NCBI RefSeq assembly: GCF_003788585.1
Contig: NZ_AYKG01000045.1
Span: 62,001-126,000, forward strand
DNA: 64,000 nucleotides
Reading direction: 5' to 3'
Source of the DNA: Salinisphaera japonica YTM-1
GTDB taxonomy: Bacteria; Pseudomonadota; Gammaproteobacteria; Nevskiales; Salinisphaeraceae
Below the pieces are notes generated by a model. That model saw only the letters and a list, made by a program, of their open reading frames with translations, was not told the DNA's origin and did no database searches. The number at the start of each line of letters is the position of its first letter. Within the stretch, counting starts at the first letter, position 1. Below, piece after piece: positions 18,222 through 27,690 of this stretch. The translations under genes and the position numbers were made by a program.

Positions 18222-19352
18222 TCAAACAGCATCCAGCCGTTTAAGCAGGCTATGTACCACACGCTCGGCCGTTCGCCCGTCCCAGAGCGGGATCGCGCCA
18301 CGCCTGGCATCGGGTGGTGCGGCCAGGCGAATCGCATCGGCCACCTCATCGATCCGCACGAGTCGATTGGTGCCCAGTGTGACCGTGATCGGGCGCTCGG
18401 TGTTCGCTCGCACGGTAAAACAGGCGATACCCAGATGGCTGGTCTCTTCCTGCAGGCCGCCGGAATCGGTAACCACCGCATGGGCATGACGTATCAAGGC
18501 CATGAACGGCGTATACGCCAGCGGCTCGATCACTTGTAGTCGCGGCATTACGCTCAAGGTCTCCAGCAACTCAAAGCGGGCCAGCTGGGCTCGGGTGCGC
18601 GGATGCAGGGGCCATACGACGTCGCGCTCGCGGGTCATCGTTTCAAGCGCGGCAACCAGTGCGAGGCACCACGCGTAATCCTCCACGTTGGCCGGGCGAT
18701 GAAACGTGGCCATGACGTAGCCGCGGCGTGTCAGGCCCAACCGGTCGACGGTCGTATCCTGCTCGATCGCGGTGCGCCGGTGCTCGAACGTATCGATCAT
18801 GATATTGCCCACCCGTTCGATCCGGCTCGCCGGGATGCCTTCCTCAGCCAAGTGGGCATCGGCGTCTTCCGACGGCGTCCAGAGCAGATCGCTGATGGCG
18901 TCTGTCACCACGCGATTGATTTCTTCGGGCATCGATCGGTCGAAGCTGCGCAAGCCGGCTTCCAGATGGGCCACCCGCACACCCAGCTTGGTGGCCGCCA
19001 GCGCACAGCCGACGGTGGCATTCACATCGCCCACCACGATCGTCCAGGCCGGCCGCTCCGCTTGGCAGATCTGTTCGTAAGCCATCATCGTGTGCCCGGT
19101 CTGCTCGGCGTGCGAGCCGCTGCCGATCCCCAGCCGCACGTCAGGCACCGGCAGGCCGAACTCATCGAAAAAGGCCTGCGAAAGATTGGCATCGTAATGC
19201 TGGCCGGTATGAACCAGACGCACCCGGCACTCACCACTCGCAACAAGCTGTGGATACAGCCGCGCGATTTTGACGAAATTCGGGCGCGTGGCGGCCACGA
19301 TGTCCACAAGCGGTTTGGACTGCACCGCGTGCATGGTGTCGGTATCACCCAT
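18222..19352 (-). CDS. wecB: UDP-N-acetylglucosamine 2-epimerase (non-hydrolysing, WecB type)
   Basis: A 376-aa GT-B-like epimerase: IVAATRPNFVKIARL, LVHTGQHYD, VVGDVNATVGCA, HLEAGLRSFDRSMPEEINR, TFHRPANVED and VVTDSGGLQEE. It interconverts UDP-GlcNAc and UDP-ManNAc in the cytoplasm. The ATG at 19352 has GGAGGG seven bases upstream and overlaps the end of galE by 8 bp; the longer frame start at 19391 has no such site. UDP-ManNAc or ManNAcA could be a residue in the polymer. The hydrolysing NeuC type is less likely. Confidence 0.88.
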   Translation of the reverse strand: MGDTDTMHAVQSKPLVDIVAATRPNFVKIARLYPQLVASGECRVRLVHTGQHYDANLSQAFFDEFGLPVPDVRLGIGSGSHAEQTGHTMMAYEQICQAERPAWTIVVGDVNATVGCALAATKLGVRVAHLEAGLRSFDRSMPEEINRVVTDAISDLLWTPSEDADAHLAEEGIPASRIERVGNIMIDTFEHRRTAIEQDTTVDRLGLTRRGYVMATFHRPANVEDYAWCLALVAALETMTRERDVVWPLHPRTRAQLARFELLETLSVMPRLQVIEPLAYTPFMALIRHAHAVVTDSGGLQEETSHLGIACFTVRANTERPITVTLGTNRLVRIDEVADAIRLAAPPDARRGAIPLWDGRTAERVVHSLLKRLDAV

Positions 19353-20361
19353 CGTAGCCCTCCGGATTGCGTGACTGCCAGCGCCAGGCATCGGCGGCGA
19401 TGGTGTCGATATCGCGCGTGGCCTGCCAGTTCAGGTCACGCGCGGCGGCCGAGGTGTCTGCCCAGTAGTAGGCAAGGTCTCCGGCGCGGCGCGGCGCCGG
19501 GCATGTCGGTATGACTTTTCCGGATTGACGCTCGAAGGCGGCAACGATTTCGTAGACCGAATGCCCGCAGCCGCTGCCGAGGTTCCATGTATGCGAGCCG
19601 GGCCGGGTGCTGACCTGTTCGAGTGCGGCCAGGTGGCCGTGGGCCAGATCCATCACGTGGATATAGTCGCGCACGCCGGTGCCATCGCGCGTTGGGTAAT
19701 CGATGCCCAAGACCGAAAGCGATGCCCGCCGGCCCACCGCCACTTGGCAGATATACGGCAGCAGATTGTTCGGGTGACCTTTCGGGTCTTCGCCGATCAG
19801 GCCGCTTTCGTGCGCCCCCACGGGATTGAAATAACGCAGCACCGCGACAGCCCAACGCGCATCGGCCGCACATAAATCGCCCAATACCCATTCCGCCACG
19901 AGTTTCGTGCTGCCGTAGGCGTTGACCGCCCGCCCGGTGGCGGCCTGCTCGGTCAAGGGCATGGCGTCGCTGGCGCGATAGACGGTGGCCGATGAGCTGA
20001 ACACCAGCGTGAAAACACCGGCACGTGCCATGGCCTGCGTCAGGGCCACGATGCCGCCAACGTTGTGGGCGTAGTAGTCCAGCGGCTGTTCAAGACTTTC
20101 GGCCACGGACTTCAGCCCGGCGAGGTGGATCACGGCGTCGACGGTATGGCGCGCAAACACATCGTCGAGGACGTGTGTGTCACAGACATCACCATACTCG
20201 AAAACCAGCCCCCGGCCGGTCAGGCGCTCGACGCGGTCGAGTGCGACGCGTGAGCCGTTCGAGAGGTTATCGAAGACGATCACGTCGTGCCCGGCGTTCA
20301 GCAGGACAAGTGCCACGTGTGCCCCGATATAGCCCGCGCCGCCGGTCAATAGAATCTGCAT
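19345..20361 (-). CDS. galE: UDP-glucose 4-epimerase
   Basis: A 338-aa extended SDR starting MQILLTGGAGYIGAHVALVL. VFDNLSNGSRVALDRVE, the HLAGLKSVAESL block, the YGSTK catalytic pair, NLLPYICQVAVGRR and HTWNLGSGCGHSVYEIV are typical of GalE. It interconverts UDP-glucose and UDP-galactose. One oddity is that the usual SSSATVYG reads SSSATVYR. The ATG at 20361 is the standard start of the family. It is separated by 19 bp from the gene upstream and overlaps wecB. Confidence 0.9.
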   Translation of the reverse strand: MQILLTGGAGYIGAHVALVLLNAGHDVIVFDNLSNGSRVALDRVERLTGRGLVFEYGDVCDTHVLDDVFARHTVDAVIHLAGLKSVAESLEQPLDYYAHNVGGIVALTQAMARAGVFTLVFSSSATVYRASDAMPLTEQAATGRAVNAYGSTKLVAEWVLGDLCAADARWAVAVLRYFNPVGAHESGLIGEDPKGHPNNLLPYICQVAVGRRASLSVLGIDYPTRDGTGVRDYIHVMDLAHGHLAALEQVSTRPGSHTWNLGSGCGHSVYEIVAAFERQSGKVIPTCPAPRRAGDLAYYWADTSAAARDLNWQATRDIDTIAADAWRWQSRNPEGYDG

Positions 20362-20380
20362 CGGCCTGATTCTACGCAAC

Positions 20381-21385
20381 TCAGCGCGCCTGCGGCCGCG
20401 TGATCGGCCGACAGCCGGCCACGAGATCCGCCAGCGAATCACAGGCCAGGCAATGATCGATAGCGCCCGGCGAGACGATGCGCTGGATTTTCAAGCCGCG
20501 AACACGCCGAGCCGTACGTCGGTCGAGTAGGACACCATCTTTCACTGCCGTCTGTAACGACCGGGCGAGTGCGGCAGCGGCCAGGGTCCGGCGCGTCTTG
20601 TCCATGTCCCGTGCCGGTATACGCCGCGTAAGCCCGCCGTGATTCAAGCGCTTGTCGAACGCCCGAGCGATTCGTGTCACGGCATCGACGGTCTGGCAGC
20701 GCATGGCCGCCTCAAGCGCGCTGTCCAATGCTCGGCCTGTGCGAAGCTCAAAAACCGTTTCTTTCGTGGTGTCATCACACGTTGCCAGCGCGCTGTCGAT
20801 CTGACGGGCGGCGATATCCCACCAGGCCGGCCGATCCAGTGCCTGGCCGGCGAGCAGGAGGCCGCGCGCCGCCTCGGCGGCGGGTAGAAAATCAGGCACG
20901 ACGACGCCGTGGCGTGCACAGGCACGCGCCGGGTCGTGGGCCAGCAGATCGGCCAGCGCCGTGGCACTGCGTGTGATCGCCCGGGCGATGCGGGAATCAT
21001 CGTGCTCTCGCTGCCAGTCACACCAGGCACTCAGCGCATTGCCAGTGGCAACCAGGCCACCGCGCCGGCTGGGCGAAGCGAGTGTGGTGTCCTGGATGAG
21101 CCCATCCGCGCGCTGCACACCGGCCAGCCAGTGCAACAGCTGCTGCAAACGCGCCGGCCACGGTTCATCGAGGGCGGGCTCGCGCAGCAGAACACGCGCC
21201 ACATAAGCACTGACCGGCGGCGAGAGTGGCCCCCAGCGTGCCCGCGCGCTATCGAAAGTCGCCGGTAATCCGGCCCCGATGGCGCCGTCCTGGGCGCTAG
21301 CCAGAACCGACAACGCTTGATCGGCCAACGCGCGCCGGGCCGTCTCGGCGCGATTGTTTCGTCCGACACCCCACCCGGCACTCAC
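20381..21385 (-). CDS. Helical-repeat (toroid-like) protein of unknown function
   Basis: The 334-aa protein is rich in Ala and helical throughout (ADQALSVLASAQDGAIGAGL, LHWLAGVQRADGLIQD, SRRGGLVATGNALSAWCDW, VVVPDFLPAAEAARGLLLAG). The pattern resembles the toroid protein at 16991, though I cannot show homology by eye. It starts with GTG that overlaps the waaA stop by 4 bp (GTGA), so it is translationally coupled to waaA. It lacks a signal peptide. A role in modifying or sensing glycan is only a guess. Confidence 0.55.
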   Translation of the reverse strand: MSAGWGVGRNNRAETARRALADQALSVLASAQDGAIGAGLPATFDSARARWGPLSPPVSAYVARVLLREPALDEPWPARLQQLLHWLAGVQRADGLIQDTTLASPSRRGGLVATGNALSAWCDWQREHDDSRIARAITRSATALADLLAHDPARACARHGVVVPDFLPAAEAARGLLLAGQALDRPAWWDIAARQIDSALATCDDTTKETVFELRTGRALDSALEAAMRCQTVDAVTRIARAFDKRLNHGGLTRRIPARDMDKTRRTLAAAALARSLQTAVKDGVLLDRRTARRVRGLKIQRIVSPGAIDHCLACDSLADLVAGCRPITRPQAR

Positions 21386-22704
21386 ACGCGCCTCGGCTGG
21401 CTGGGCTCTGACGGCGTATCCAATACCAGAAACCCGGCGGCCACGAGCGCATCAACGCTTGCCGCCGACGCGCCGCGTGCGCCAGCCACCTGATCGGCAT
21501 TGGCCTGGCCCAGGGCCCGGCAGCCCGGCCGATCGGCCAACCAGCTGATCACTTGGCTAACGAGCGCGGCCTCATCATCAACGATCGCGCCGCGCCCTTC
21601 GCGACACCAGGGGGCCATCACGTCGGCCCAACTATCCACATGCGGGCCGGTGACGACCACGCAGCCGGCCGCGGCCGGCTCGATGACGTTATGCCCGCCG
21701 ATCCCGGGCACGAGCGTGCCGCCGATGAAGGCGATATCGGCCCGGTAATAGAGCTGACCCAGCGCGCCCAGCGTATCGACCAGTACGATATCGGCGGTCG
21801 CGTCGAAGCCGTGCTGGCTGAAGCGCGCCCAGTGCCACGGGCCGGCCGCCAGTTGCCGGGCGACGCTGTCAAAGCGTTGCGGATGGCGCGGTGCGATAAC
21901 AAGCAACGCCTCGGGATACTGCGCCCGTATTTCGGCAAAGCATGAAAGCCAGCGTGTCTCTTCATCATCATGCGTGCTGCCCGCCACGATGACCGGACGC
22001 GCCAACGATTGCCGGCCGTGTGTCGCCGCCGCGCGGTCGAGTGTGTCGTCCGCGGCCAGATCATATTTCAGCTGGCCCAGTGTTTTTAATGCCGCGCCCG
22101 TCGCACCGAGTGTTTCAAAACGCGTCTTGTCGGCCGCGCCGGCCGCCGCGATGAGATCGATGCCCTGCAGCGTGTATCGCACCAGCCCTCGCAGCATGGG
22201 CGAGTCATAGCGGCTTGCCGAGCGCGGTGATACCGAGGCGTTAACGAGCGCGATCGGGATCGCCGCGCGGGCCAGCGTATCGAGCAGGTTGGGCCAGAGT
22301 TCGGTCTCGATGAAAATGGCGCACCGCGGACGTACCCGCGTGACGAAACGCTGCGTGGCGGCCCGGGTGTCCAGCGCCAGATACATGACGTCGACCGTCT
22401 CGCCGAGCGCATGACGCGCTGTTTCGCGGCCCGTGGGCGTCATCGTGGTCAATAGAATCGGGGCATCCGAACGCCCGCGCAGCCGGTGGATCAGCGCGAT
22501 TGCCAGCCGGACCTCGCCCACCGAGGCGGCGTGCAGCCAGACCGGGCGATCGGTGCGGGTCGCGATCCAGGCCAGCCGCTCGGCCAGATGCTGGCGATAG
22601 GCCGGCTCCCGGCGCGAGCGCCAGACGAAATAGAGCAGCGCCAGAGGCAACAGGCCAACAACGACAGCCCGATAGACCGCCAGCATCAACGGGGCAGCGC
22701 GCAT
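21382..22704 (-). CDS. waaA: 3-deoxy-D-manno-octulosonic acid (Kdo) transferase
   Basis: A 440-aa GT30 enzyme with an N-terminal membrane anchor (LLPLALLYFVW). VWLHAASVGEVRLA holds the catalytic Glu; IETELWPNLL, ARPVIVAGSTHDDEE, VIAPRHPQRF and GGTLVPGIGGHNVIEPAA form the donor domain. It adds Kdo to the lipid A precursor at the cytoplasmic face of the inner membrane. I take the ATG at 22704, four bases after the hldE stop; an ATG at 22686 is possible. It lies in an operon with hldE. Confidence 0.95.
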   Translation of the reverse strand: MRAAPLMLAVYRAVVVGLLPLALLYFVWRSRREPAYRQHLAERLAWIATRTDRPVWLHAASVGEVRLAIALIHRLRGRSDAPILLTTMTPTGRETARHALGETVDVMYLALDTRAATQRFVTRVRPRCAIFIETELWPNLLDTLARAAIPIALVNASVSPRSASRYDSPMLRGLVRYTLQGIDLIAAAGAADKTRFETLGATGAALKTLGQLKYDLAADDTLDRAAATHGRQSLARPVIVAGSTHDDEETRWLSCFAEIRAQYPEALLVIAPRHPQRFDSVARQLAAGPWHWARFSQHGFDATADIVLVDTLGALGQLYYRADIAFIGGTLVPGIGGHNVIEPAAAGCVVVTGPHVDSWADVMAPWCREGRGAIVDDEAALVSQVISWLADRPGCRALGQANADQVAGARGASAASVDALVAAGFLVLDTPSEPSQPRRV

Positions 22705-22708
22705 GGGC

Positions 22709-24163
22709 TCAGTCGCCCGCGCGCTCGCGGATACGCGCCGCGATTGCGGACGTGGAATGGCCGTCCACAAATTCCAGAATCCGGACCCCACCGCCCGCCG
22801 CGATCACACAATCCGCGCCGGCCACCTGAGCGGCGTCGTAGTCGCCGCCCTTGACCAGCACGTCCGGCAAGAGCCGACAGATCAAACGCTCGGGCGTGTC
22901 CTCGCCAAAGGCCACCACCCAGTCCACGGCCCCCAGACCGCGCAGCACCTGCATGCGATGGGCCAGCGGGTTGATCGGCCGCGCCGGGCCTTTCAAACGG
23001 GCGACCGAGGCATCATCGTTGACCGCCACAATCAAGTGGTCGCCCAGTGCGCGGGCGGCTTCGAGATACGCGACGTGGCCGGGATGCAACAAGTCGAAAC
23101 AGCCGTTGGTCATCACCACTCGCTCACCGCGGGCCTTCGCACCCGTCATCCAATCAGCCAGCGCGGCTTCGTCGGTGACGCCGCGACCGCCTTCAGGTGC
23201 CGCATGTAGCGCGGCCAGCAGCTCGTCGCGGCTGACGGTCGCCGTGCCCAGCTTGGCCACGACGATACCCGCGGCCAGGTTGGCAAGCTCGGCGGCCTGC
23301 GCGCGCGTCAGACCGGCCGCAAGCCCGGCTGCCATCATCGCAATGACTGTGTCCCCAGCCCCGGTTACATCAAAGACCTCGCGGGCCCGGGCGGGCAGAT
23401 GCTGAGCGCCGCCGCGCTCGAACAGGCTCATGCCCTTCTCGCTGCGTGTGATCAACAGCGCGGTGAGATCCAGCTGCGAGAGTGCGTGTTCGGCGCCGCG
23501 GGCCAGGGTCGTATCGTCCTGCCAGTCGTCGGCCGTGGCAAAACCTTCGGCATAGGCGCCAAATTCCGCCACATTGGGCGTGATCAGGCTGGCCCCCGCA
23601 TAGCGTGCCCAGTCACGCCCCTTGGGGTCGATGAGAACCGCCACGCCGGCGGCTCTGGCCATCGCGATGATCGCGGCGACATCAGCCAATGTGCCCTTGC
23701 CGTAATCCGAGCAGACGATGATGTCCGTATCGGCCAGCGCGGCACGAACCCGAGCCAGCAACTCGGCCCGCTCGAATGCCCCGTCCATGGCAAAGGATTT
23801 CTCGAAATCCAATCGTATGAGCTGCTGGTTGCGGCTCATGACGCGCAGCTTGGCGATCGTCGGGTGACTGTTGCTGATCAGCAGATCGCTGACCACCCCG
23901 GCCTCTTGCAGCAAGCCCTCGGCGGCTTGTCCAGGCTCGTCGTTACCAACCACACCGATGAGCCGGGTTCGAGCGCCGATACGGGCCAGATTCAGCGCCA
24001 CGTTCGCCCCGCCGCCCAGCCGGCGCTCCTCGTCACCGATACGCACGACCGGCACCGGCGCCTCGGGCGAGATCCGGCCGGTATCGCCGTACCAATAACG
24101 GTCGAGCATTACATCGCCGATGACCAGCACACGTGCGTCAGCGAATACGGGCAAAGTGGGCAT
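22709..24163 (-). CDS. hldE: Bifunctional heptose-7-phosphate kinase / heptose-1-phosphate adenylyltransferase
   Basis: A 484-aa protein of the expected E. coli length. The N-terminal PfkB-type kinase (VLVIGDVMLDRYWYGD, RRLGGGANVALNLARIG, DVTGAGDTVIAMMAAGLA) spans residues 1-320. The C-terminal nucleotidyltransferase (NGCFDLLHPGHVAYLEAA, DVLVKGGDY) spans 345-484. It makes ADP-heptose for the LPS inner core. It begins the minus-strand run and is divergent from the acyltransferase gene, with 112 bp between them. Confidence 0.96.
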   Translation of the reverse strand: MPTLPVFADARVLVIGDVMLDRYWYGDTGRISPEAPVPVVRIGDEERRLGGGANVALNLARIGARTRLIGVVGNDEPGQAAEGLLQEAGVVSDLLISNSHPTIAKLRVMSRNQQLIRLDFEKSFAMDGAFERAELLARVRAALADTDIIVCSDYGKGTLADVAAIIAMARAAGVAVLIDPKGRDWARYAGASLITPNVAEFGAYAEGFATADDWQDDTTLARGAEHALSQLDLTALLITRSEKGMSLFERGGAQHLPARAREVFDVTGAGDTVIAMMAAGLAAGLTRAQAAELANLAAGIVVAKLGTATVSRDELLAALHAAPEGGRGVTDEAALADWMTGAKARGERVVMTNGCFDLLHPGHVAYLEAARALGDHLIVAVNDDASVARLKGPARPINPLAHRMQVLRGLGAVDWVVAFGEDTPERLICRLLPDVLVKGGDYDAAQVAGADCVIAAGGGVRILEFVDGHSTSAIAARIRERAGD

Positions 24164-24275
24164 CGATCTTTCGTCGCTCGGCTGAATCGGCCATCATACA
24201 AACGCTCACGCCCCATTTACAGCACGCCCCGAACGCCGAGCGATTCGCGATCTGTGTGTGCGAGTCCGATATGTC

Positions 24276-25241
24276 ATGAGCCAGCCCGCCCCGTCCCGCG
24301 CCGATGCGCCCTCGCTTTCTCATCCGCGGCACTGGCCGAGCTGGCTGCTGGTGGGCCTGGGCCGGCTGCTGGCGCGTCTGCCCTGGCGCGCCCAGATGCG
24401 GCTGGGGGCTCGGCTCGGGCGCTTCGCGCGGCATATCGTGCGCGACCGCGCCCGGGTCGCGGCCATCAACCTATCGCTGTGCTATCCCGGTCGCACGCCG
24501 GCCGAGCGCGAGGCCCTGCTCGATGCACACTTCGCTTATGTCGGCCAGGGCGCGCTGGAAACCGTGTTCTGCTGGTGGGGCCGCCAGGACGAGATCGACG
24601 GCCTGGCCGAAATCGAGGGCCTGCATCACCTGGAGGATGCCGCCATGCGCGGGCGTGGCATCATTCTGCTGTCGGCCCACACCACGTCGCTAGAGCTCGG
24701 GGTGCGCATGGCCCGGCCGTATATGCAGGCGCTGGGCTACACGACGACCGCGATGTACAAACCCCCGCATGATCTTGTCATCGATCACGTCATGCGCACC
24801 CGCCGCGAGGCACACATCGGCGGCGCGACGATCGCCGACAACGATATCGGCGGGCTCATGGCCGCTCTGCGCCGGGGCGAGGCCGTCTGGTACGCCGCCG
24901 ATCAGAAGGCCGGCAAGCGTGTGAGCGTCACCGTCGACTTCTTCGGCCAGCCGGCGCGTACCCATGTCGCCATCAGCCGCGTGGCCAAGATGACGCGCGC
25001 CACCGTGGTCCCGTTCTTTACCCTGCGCCGGGCCGACGGGCGCGGGTATCGCCTGATCGTCAAACCCGCGCTTACCGACTTTCCCAGCGGCGATGAAGCC
25101 GCTGATGCCCAGCGCATCAACCACATCATCGAAGACGTCGTGAACGAGGACCCAGCCCAGTATTTCTGGCTGCACCAGCGCTTCAAGCGCCGGAAGTTCG
25201 ATCCCTACAAACCGGATGCCTCGAAAAAAGCCGCCTCGTAA
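24276..25241 (+). CDS. Lipid A acyltransferase (LpxL/HtrB family)
   Basis: A 321-aa protein with an N-terminal hydrophobic stretch (WLLVGLGRLLARLP). The catalytic HX4(D/E) motif is in LLSAHTTSLELG, followed by MYKPPHDLVIDHVM and YAADQKAGKRVSVTVDFFG, as in lauroyl/myristoyl transferases. It adds a secondary acyl chain to Kdo-lipid A. I prefer the ATG at 24276 over the GTG at 24258. Its 3' end overlaps the convergent kdkA-like gene by 37 bp. LpxL and LpxM types cannot be told apart by eye. Confidence 0.9.
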   Translation: MSQPAPSRADAPSLSHPRHWPSWLLVGLGRLLARLPWRAQMRLGARLGRFARHIVRDRARVAAINLSLCYPGRTPAEREALLDAHFAYVGQGALETVFCWWGRQDEIDGLAEIEGLHHLEDAAMRGRGIILLSAHTTSLELGVRMARPYMQALGYTTTAMYKPPHDLVIDHVMRTRREAHIGGATIADNDIGGLMAALRRGEAVWYAADQKAGKRVSVTVDFFGQPARTHVAISRVAKMTRATVVPFFTLRRADGRGYRLIVKPALTDFPSGDEAADAQRINHIIEDVVNEDPAQYFWLHQRFKRRKFDPYKPDASKKAAS

Positions 25242-25990
25242 CCCGCCCGCAGCGCGGCCCAATCGGCCGAACGAAAATGAAAGACCGGCTCGCGGGCGGC
25301 GAACTTGTCCAGCGAGCGCTTCAAGCGCGCCAGATTGTTCTCTCGCCAGCGCCGGCGCGGATACCTGTATCGCGCCCGGTCGAAATCGATCAGCCAGGGC
25401 TGGTCCGCCTCGTCGAGCAGGATATTGCGCGCGTTTAAATCTGCGTGCCAGACACCGTGGGCATGAAGCCCGGCGATCTCGCGACCGATGGCCTGCCAGG
25501 TCGCTATAGAAACAGATTCGAGACAGGCCCGATCGGCCAGCGGGCAAGCCCCCTGAATTCCCTCGGTAATCAGATCCGCTTCGTAGTACAGCCCGTGTCT
25601 TATGCTTTGAGCCGCAACCGGCCTGGGCACGCCAAGGCCCAGGCGCGCCAGATCAAGCATGATTTGAAACTCCCGGTAGGCCCGCGTGCGGCGCGCGCCG
25701 GTCCACAGATAACGGTCTGCGCTGAGGCGCGCTGCGAAACCGCCGCGTCGAAAATGACGCAACACCCAGTAGGAGCCGTCGTCGCGGCGGAGAAAACAGG
25801 CCTGGCCGCGGCCCTGGGCATGGCCGAGCAGCCCGTTTCGCCGCTGCCATTCGGCGATGTCGAACAGCCCGTCGCACGGCGCTGTATCAGCGAAAAAAAC
25901 CGGATTCCAGACCCGAAAACGCGCGGTCGTTGCTGACTCGGCCTGTCCATGGCAGCCGTGCGGGGCCAGTTTGATCGGGGCTTGTGTCAT
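25205..25990 (-). CDS. kdkA: 3-deoxy-D-manno-octulosonic acid kinase (KdkA-like)
   Basis: A 261-aa member of the WaaP/KdkA lipopolysaccharide-kinase family: YWVLRHFRRGGFAARL, then the catalytic loop HGVWHADLNARNILLD and the metal-binding LIDFDRARYR. It would phosphorylate Kdo of the inner core at the inner membrane. The start ATG at 25990 fits the family. The 161-bp gap to the divergent gene at 26152 should hold promoters for both. Confidence 0.87.
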   Translation of the reverse strand: MTQAPIKLAPHGCHGQAESATTARFRVWNPVFFADTAPCDGLFDIAEWQRRNGLLGHAQGRGQACFLRRDDGSYWVLRHFRRGGFAARLSADRYLWTGARRTRAYREFQIMLDLARLGLGVPRPVAAQSIRHGLYYEADLITEGIQGACPLADRACLESVSIATWQAIGREIAGLHAHGVWHADLNARNILLDEADQPWLIDFDRARYRYPRRRWRENNLARLKRSLDKFAAREPVFHFRSADWAALRAGYEAAFFEASGL

Positions 25991-26151
25991 GGGCGTGCTG
26001 CTGTCGCGGGGCGAAACCTATCGGGCGCGTCGTGTCGCGCCATTCTGTTGATCGACGCCACGCCCGGTTTTCTAATCGCGTAGTCTGACATGCAGATTTT
26101 TACCGACGCCGATGTATTAATCATGGCTCGACGGCGGATATCGAGAGGCTC

Positions 26152-27669
26152 ATGAATCAAGGCACCGTATTTTGCGCTGACTTTGCCGATTATCCGTTCA
26201 TGCAGGAGGCTGCCATGCGTCTTGCCGATGACACGCGCCTGATCATCGGCGGCCAAGGGCGCCTGCCGCCGTCCTCGGGCGATGCCTCACTGGATCGATA
26301 CGAATACTTCGACTGGCGAAATTATTTTCGATTCGCTGACTTTGAGCCGCGCCTGGACGCACGCTCCGTCATCCCGCTCGATCGTGTGTCGTATTACGAG
26401 CCGGCCAAGCAGCGATTCATGCGCTCACTGGATCGTGTGTTTCTCGAACCGGCGTCTTACGCCCAGCAAGAACAACTGTTCTATGGCCTGATTCGCGCTT
26501 TCGAAGCGTGGATCACCCGTACGCCGCGTCCGCTGACCGTGTTTTTTGCGCATACCCCGCATTTTCCCTGGCACATCGTGTTTCACCAGGTGTGCAAGAC
26601 ACACGATGTTCCGGTATTCATTTGCCGCACCACACAAATCGCGGATGCCGTGCTGCTTGATGCCGATCTGAGCGAGCACGGCCAGCGCTGGGTTCGCCCG
26701 GCGCAGCCGATCGATCCGACGTGGGTCACCGACCAAGCCTGGGCCCGCTCGCCGCGCATGGCCAACTCGGTGTCGATCAACGTACGAGCAGAGCGGCATG
26801 CCCGCAAGCGCGTCGGGCTTGCTCGCTGGATAGCCATTGCTTGGCGTTATTTCCGAGATCGGCAATACCTGGCCCATCGTCATTACCATCGTTTGCCCTG
26901 GCGCCGGGTGATGGCCGTTGCCCGACAGCGTCAACGCCAGCGCCGCGCAGATCTGGCTTATCTGGATGCCAACGCAAGGCGTCACGCGCCCGATCAACCG
27001 TTTGTCTATTTTGGCCTGCACTATCAGCCGGAGCGTACGACCGTTCCTGAAGCGGGTTATTTTCATGACCAGATTCAGGCGATCCGGCTGTTGGCGGCGG
27101 CGCTGCCCGAGGGCATGGTCCTGGCGGTCAAAGAACACCCGCGACAGCTCGGTGATCGACGCCCGTCGCTACGCCGATTCCATACGCAGCGCACACCGTT
27201 GTATCGCGCGATTCAGCGGATTCCGAACGCGGTTCTGATCCATGCGTTCGTCGATTCGGCTTCACTGATCGGCCGTGCGCGCATGACCGCATCATGTACC
27301 GGTTCCGCTGTTTTCGAGGGCTTGCAGGCCGGAATTCCGGGCGTCACATTTGCCGCGACGTGGCACTCGGCCTGCCCGAGTGGGCCACTCTGTAGCCAGG
27401 CCGAGGCGCTGCCGGCCCTGATCGAGCGCCTGCTTGCCAAACCAACCGACGAAGTACGCGCCGATTACGTACGCTTTCTCGACGACAACGCAGAATGGTG
27501 GTTTCTCGGGGCCAACGACGATCGTGCGGTCAAACGCTCGGCGTTTTCACGTCAAACGCTGCGGGACTCCGTGGCCGAGATGCTGTACGACACCGCGATT
27601 GGTTCGCACGAGCCCAGGCGCCACGTGCGCCTGGCACGCGATAACAGCCCGACCCAGGAATCGGCCTGA
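26152..27669 (+). CDS. Capsule-polysaccharide-synthesis-like protein (copy 1)
   Basis: The 505-aa protein resembles capsule-synthesis proteins with a GT-B-like C-terminal half: FGLHYQPERTTVPEAGYF, LAVKEHPRQLGDRRP and ASCTGSAVFEGLQAGIPG. The N-terminal part has CADFADYPFMQEA and FFAHTPHFPWHIVFH. It is a clear paralogue of the gene at 38806-40293. A ribosome binding site GAGAGG precedes the ATG. Members of this family transfer sugars, often Kdo or glycerol-phosphate-linked units, to capsule or LPS. The substrate here is unknown. Confidence 0.68.
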   Translation: MNQGTVFCADFADYPFMQEAAMRLADDTRLIIGGQGRLPPSSGDASLDRYEYFDWRNYFRFADFEPRLDARSVIPLDRVSYYEPAKQRFMRSLDRVFLEPASYAQQEQLFYGLIRAFEAWITRTPRPLTVFFAHTPHFPWHIVFHQVCKTHDVPVFICRTTQIADAVLLDADLSEHGQRWVRPAQPIDPTWVTDQAWARSPRMANSVSINVRAERHARKRVGLARWIAIAWRYFRDRQYLAHRHYHRLPWRRVMAVARQRQRQRRADLAYLDANARRHAPDQPFVYFGLHYQPERTTVPEAGYFHDQIQAIRLLAAALPEGMVLAVKEHPRQLGDRRPSLRRFHTQRTPLYRAIQRIPNAVLIHAFVDSASLIGRARMTASCTGSAVFEGLQAGIPGVTFAATWHSACPSGPLCSQAEALPALIERLLAKPTDEVRADYVRFLDDNAEWWFLGANDDRAVKRSAFSRQTLRDSVAEMLYDTAIGSHEPRRHVRLARDNSPTQESA

Positions 27670-27690
27670 CCCTCACCCGCGGCCGGGCCA

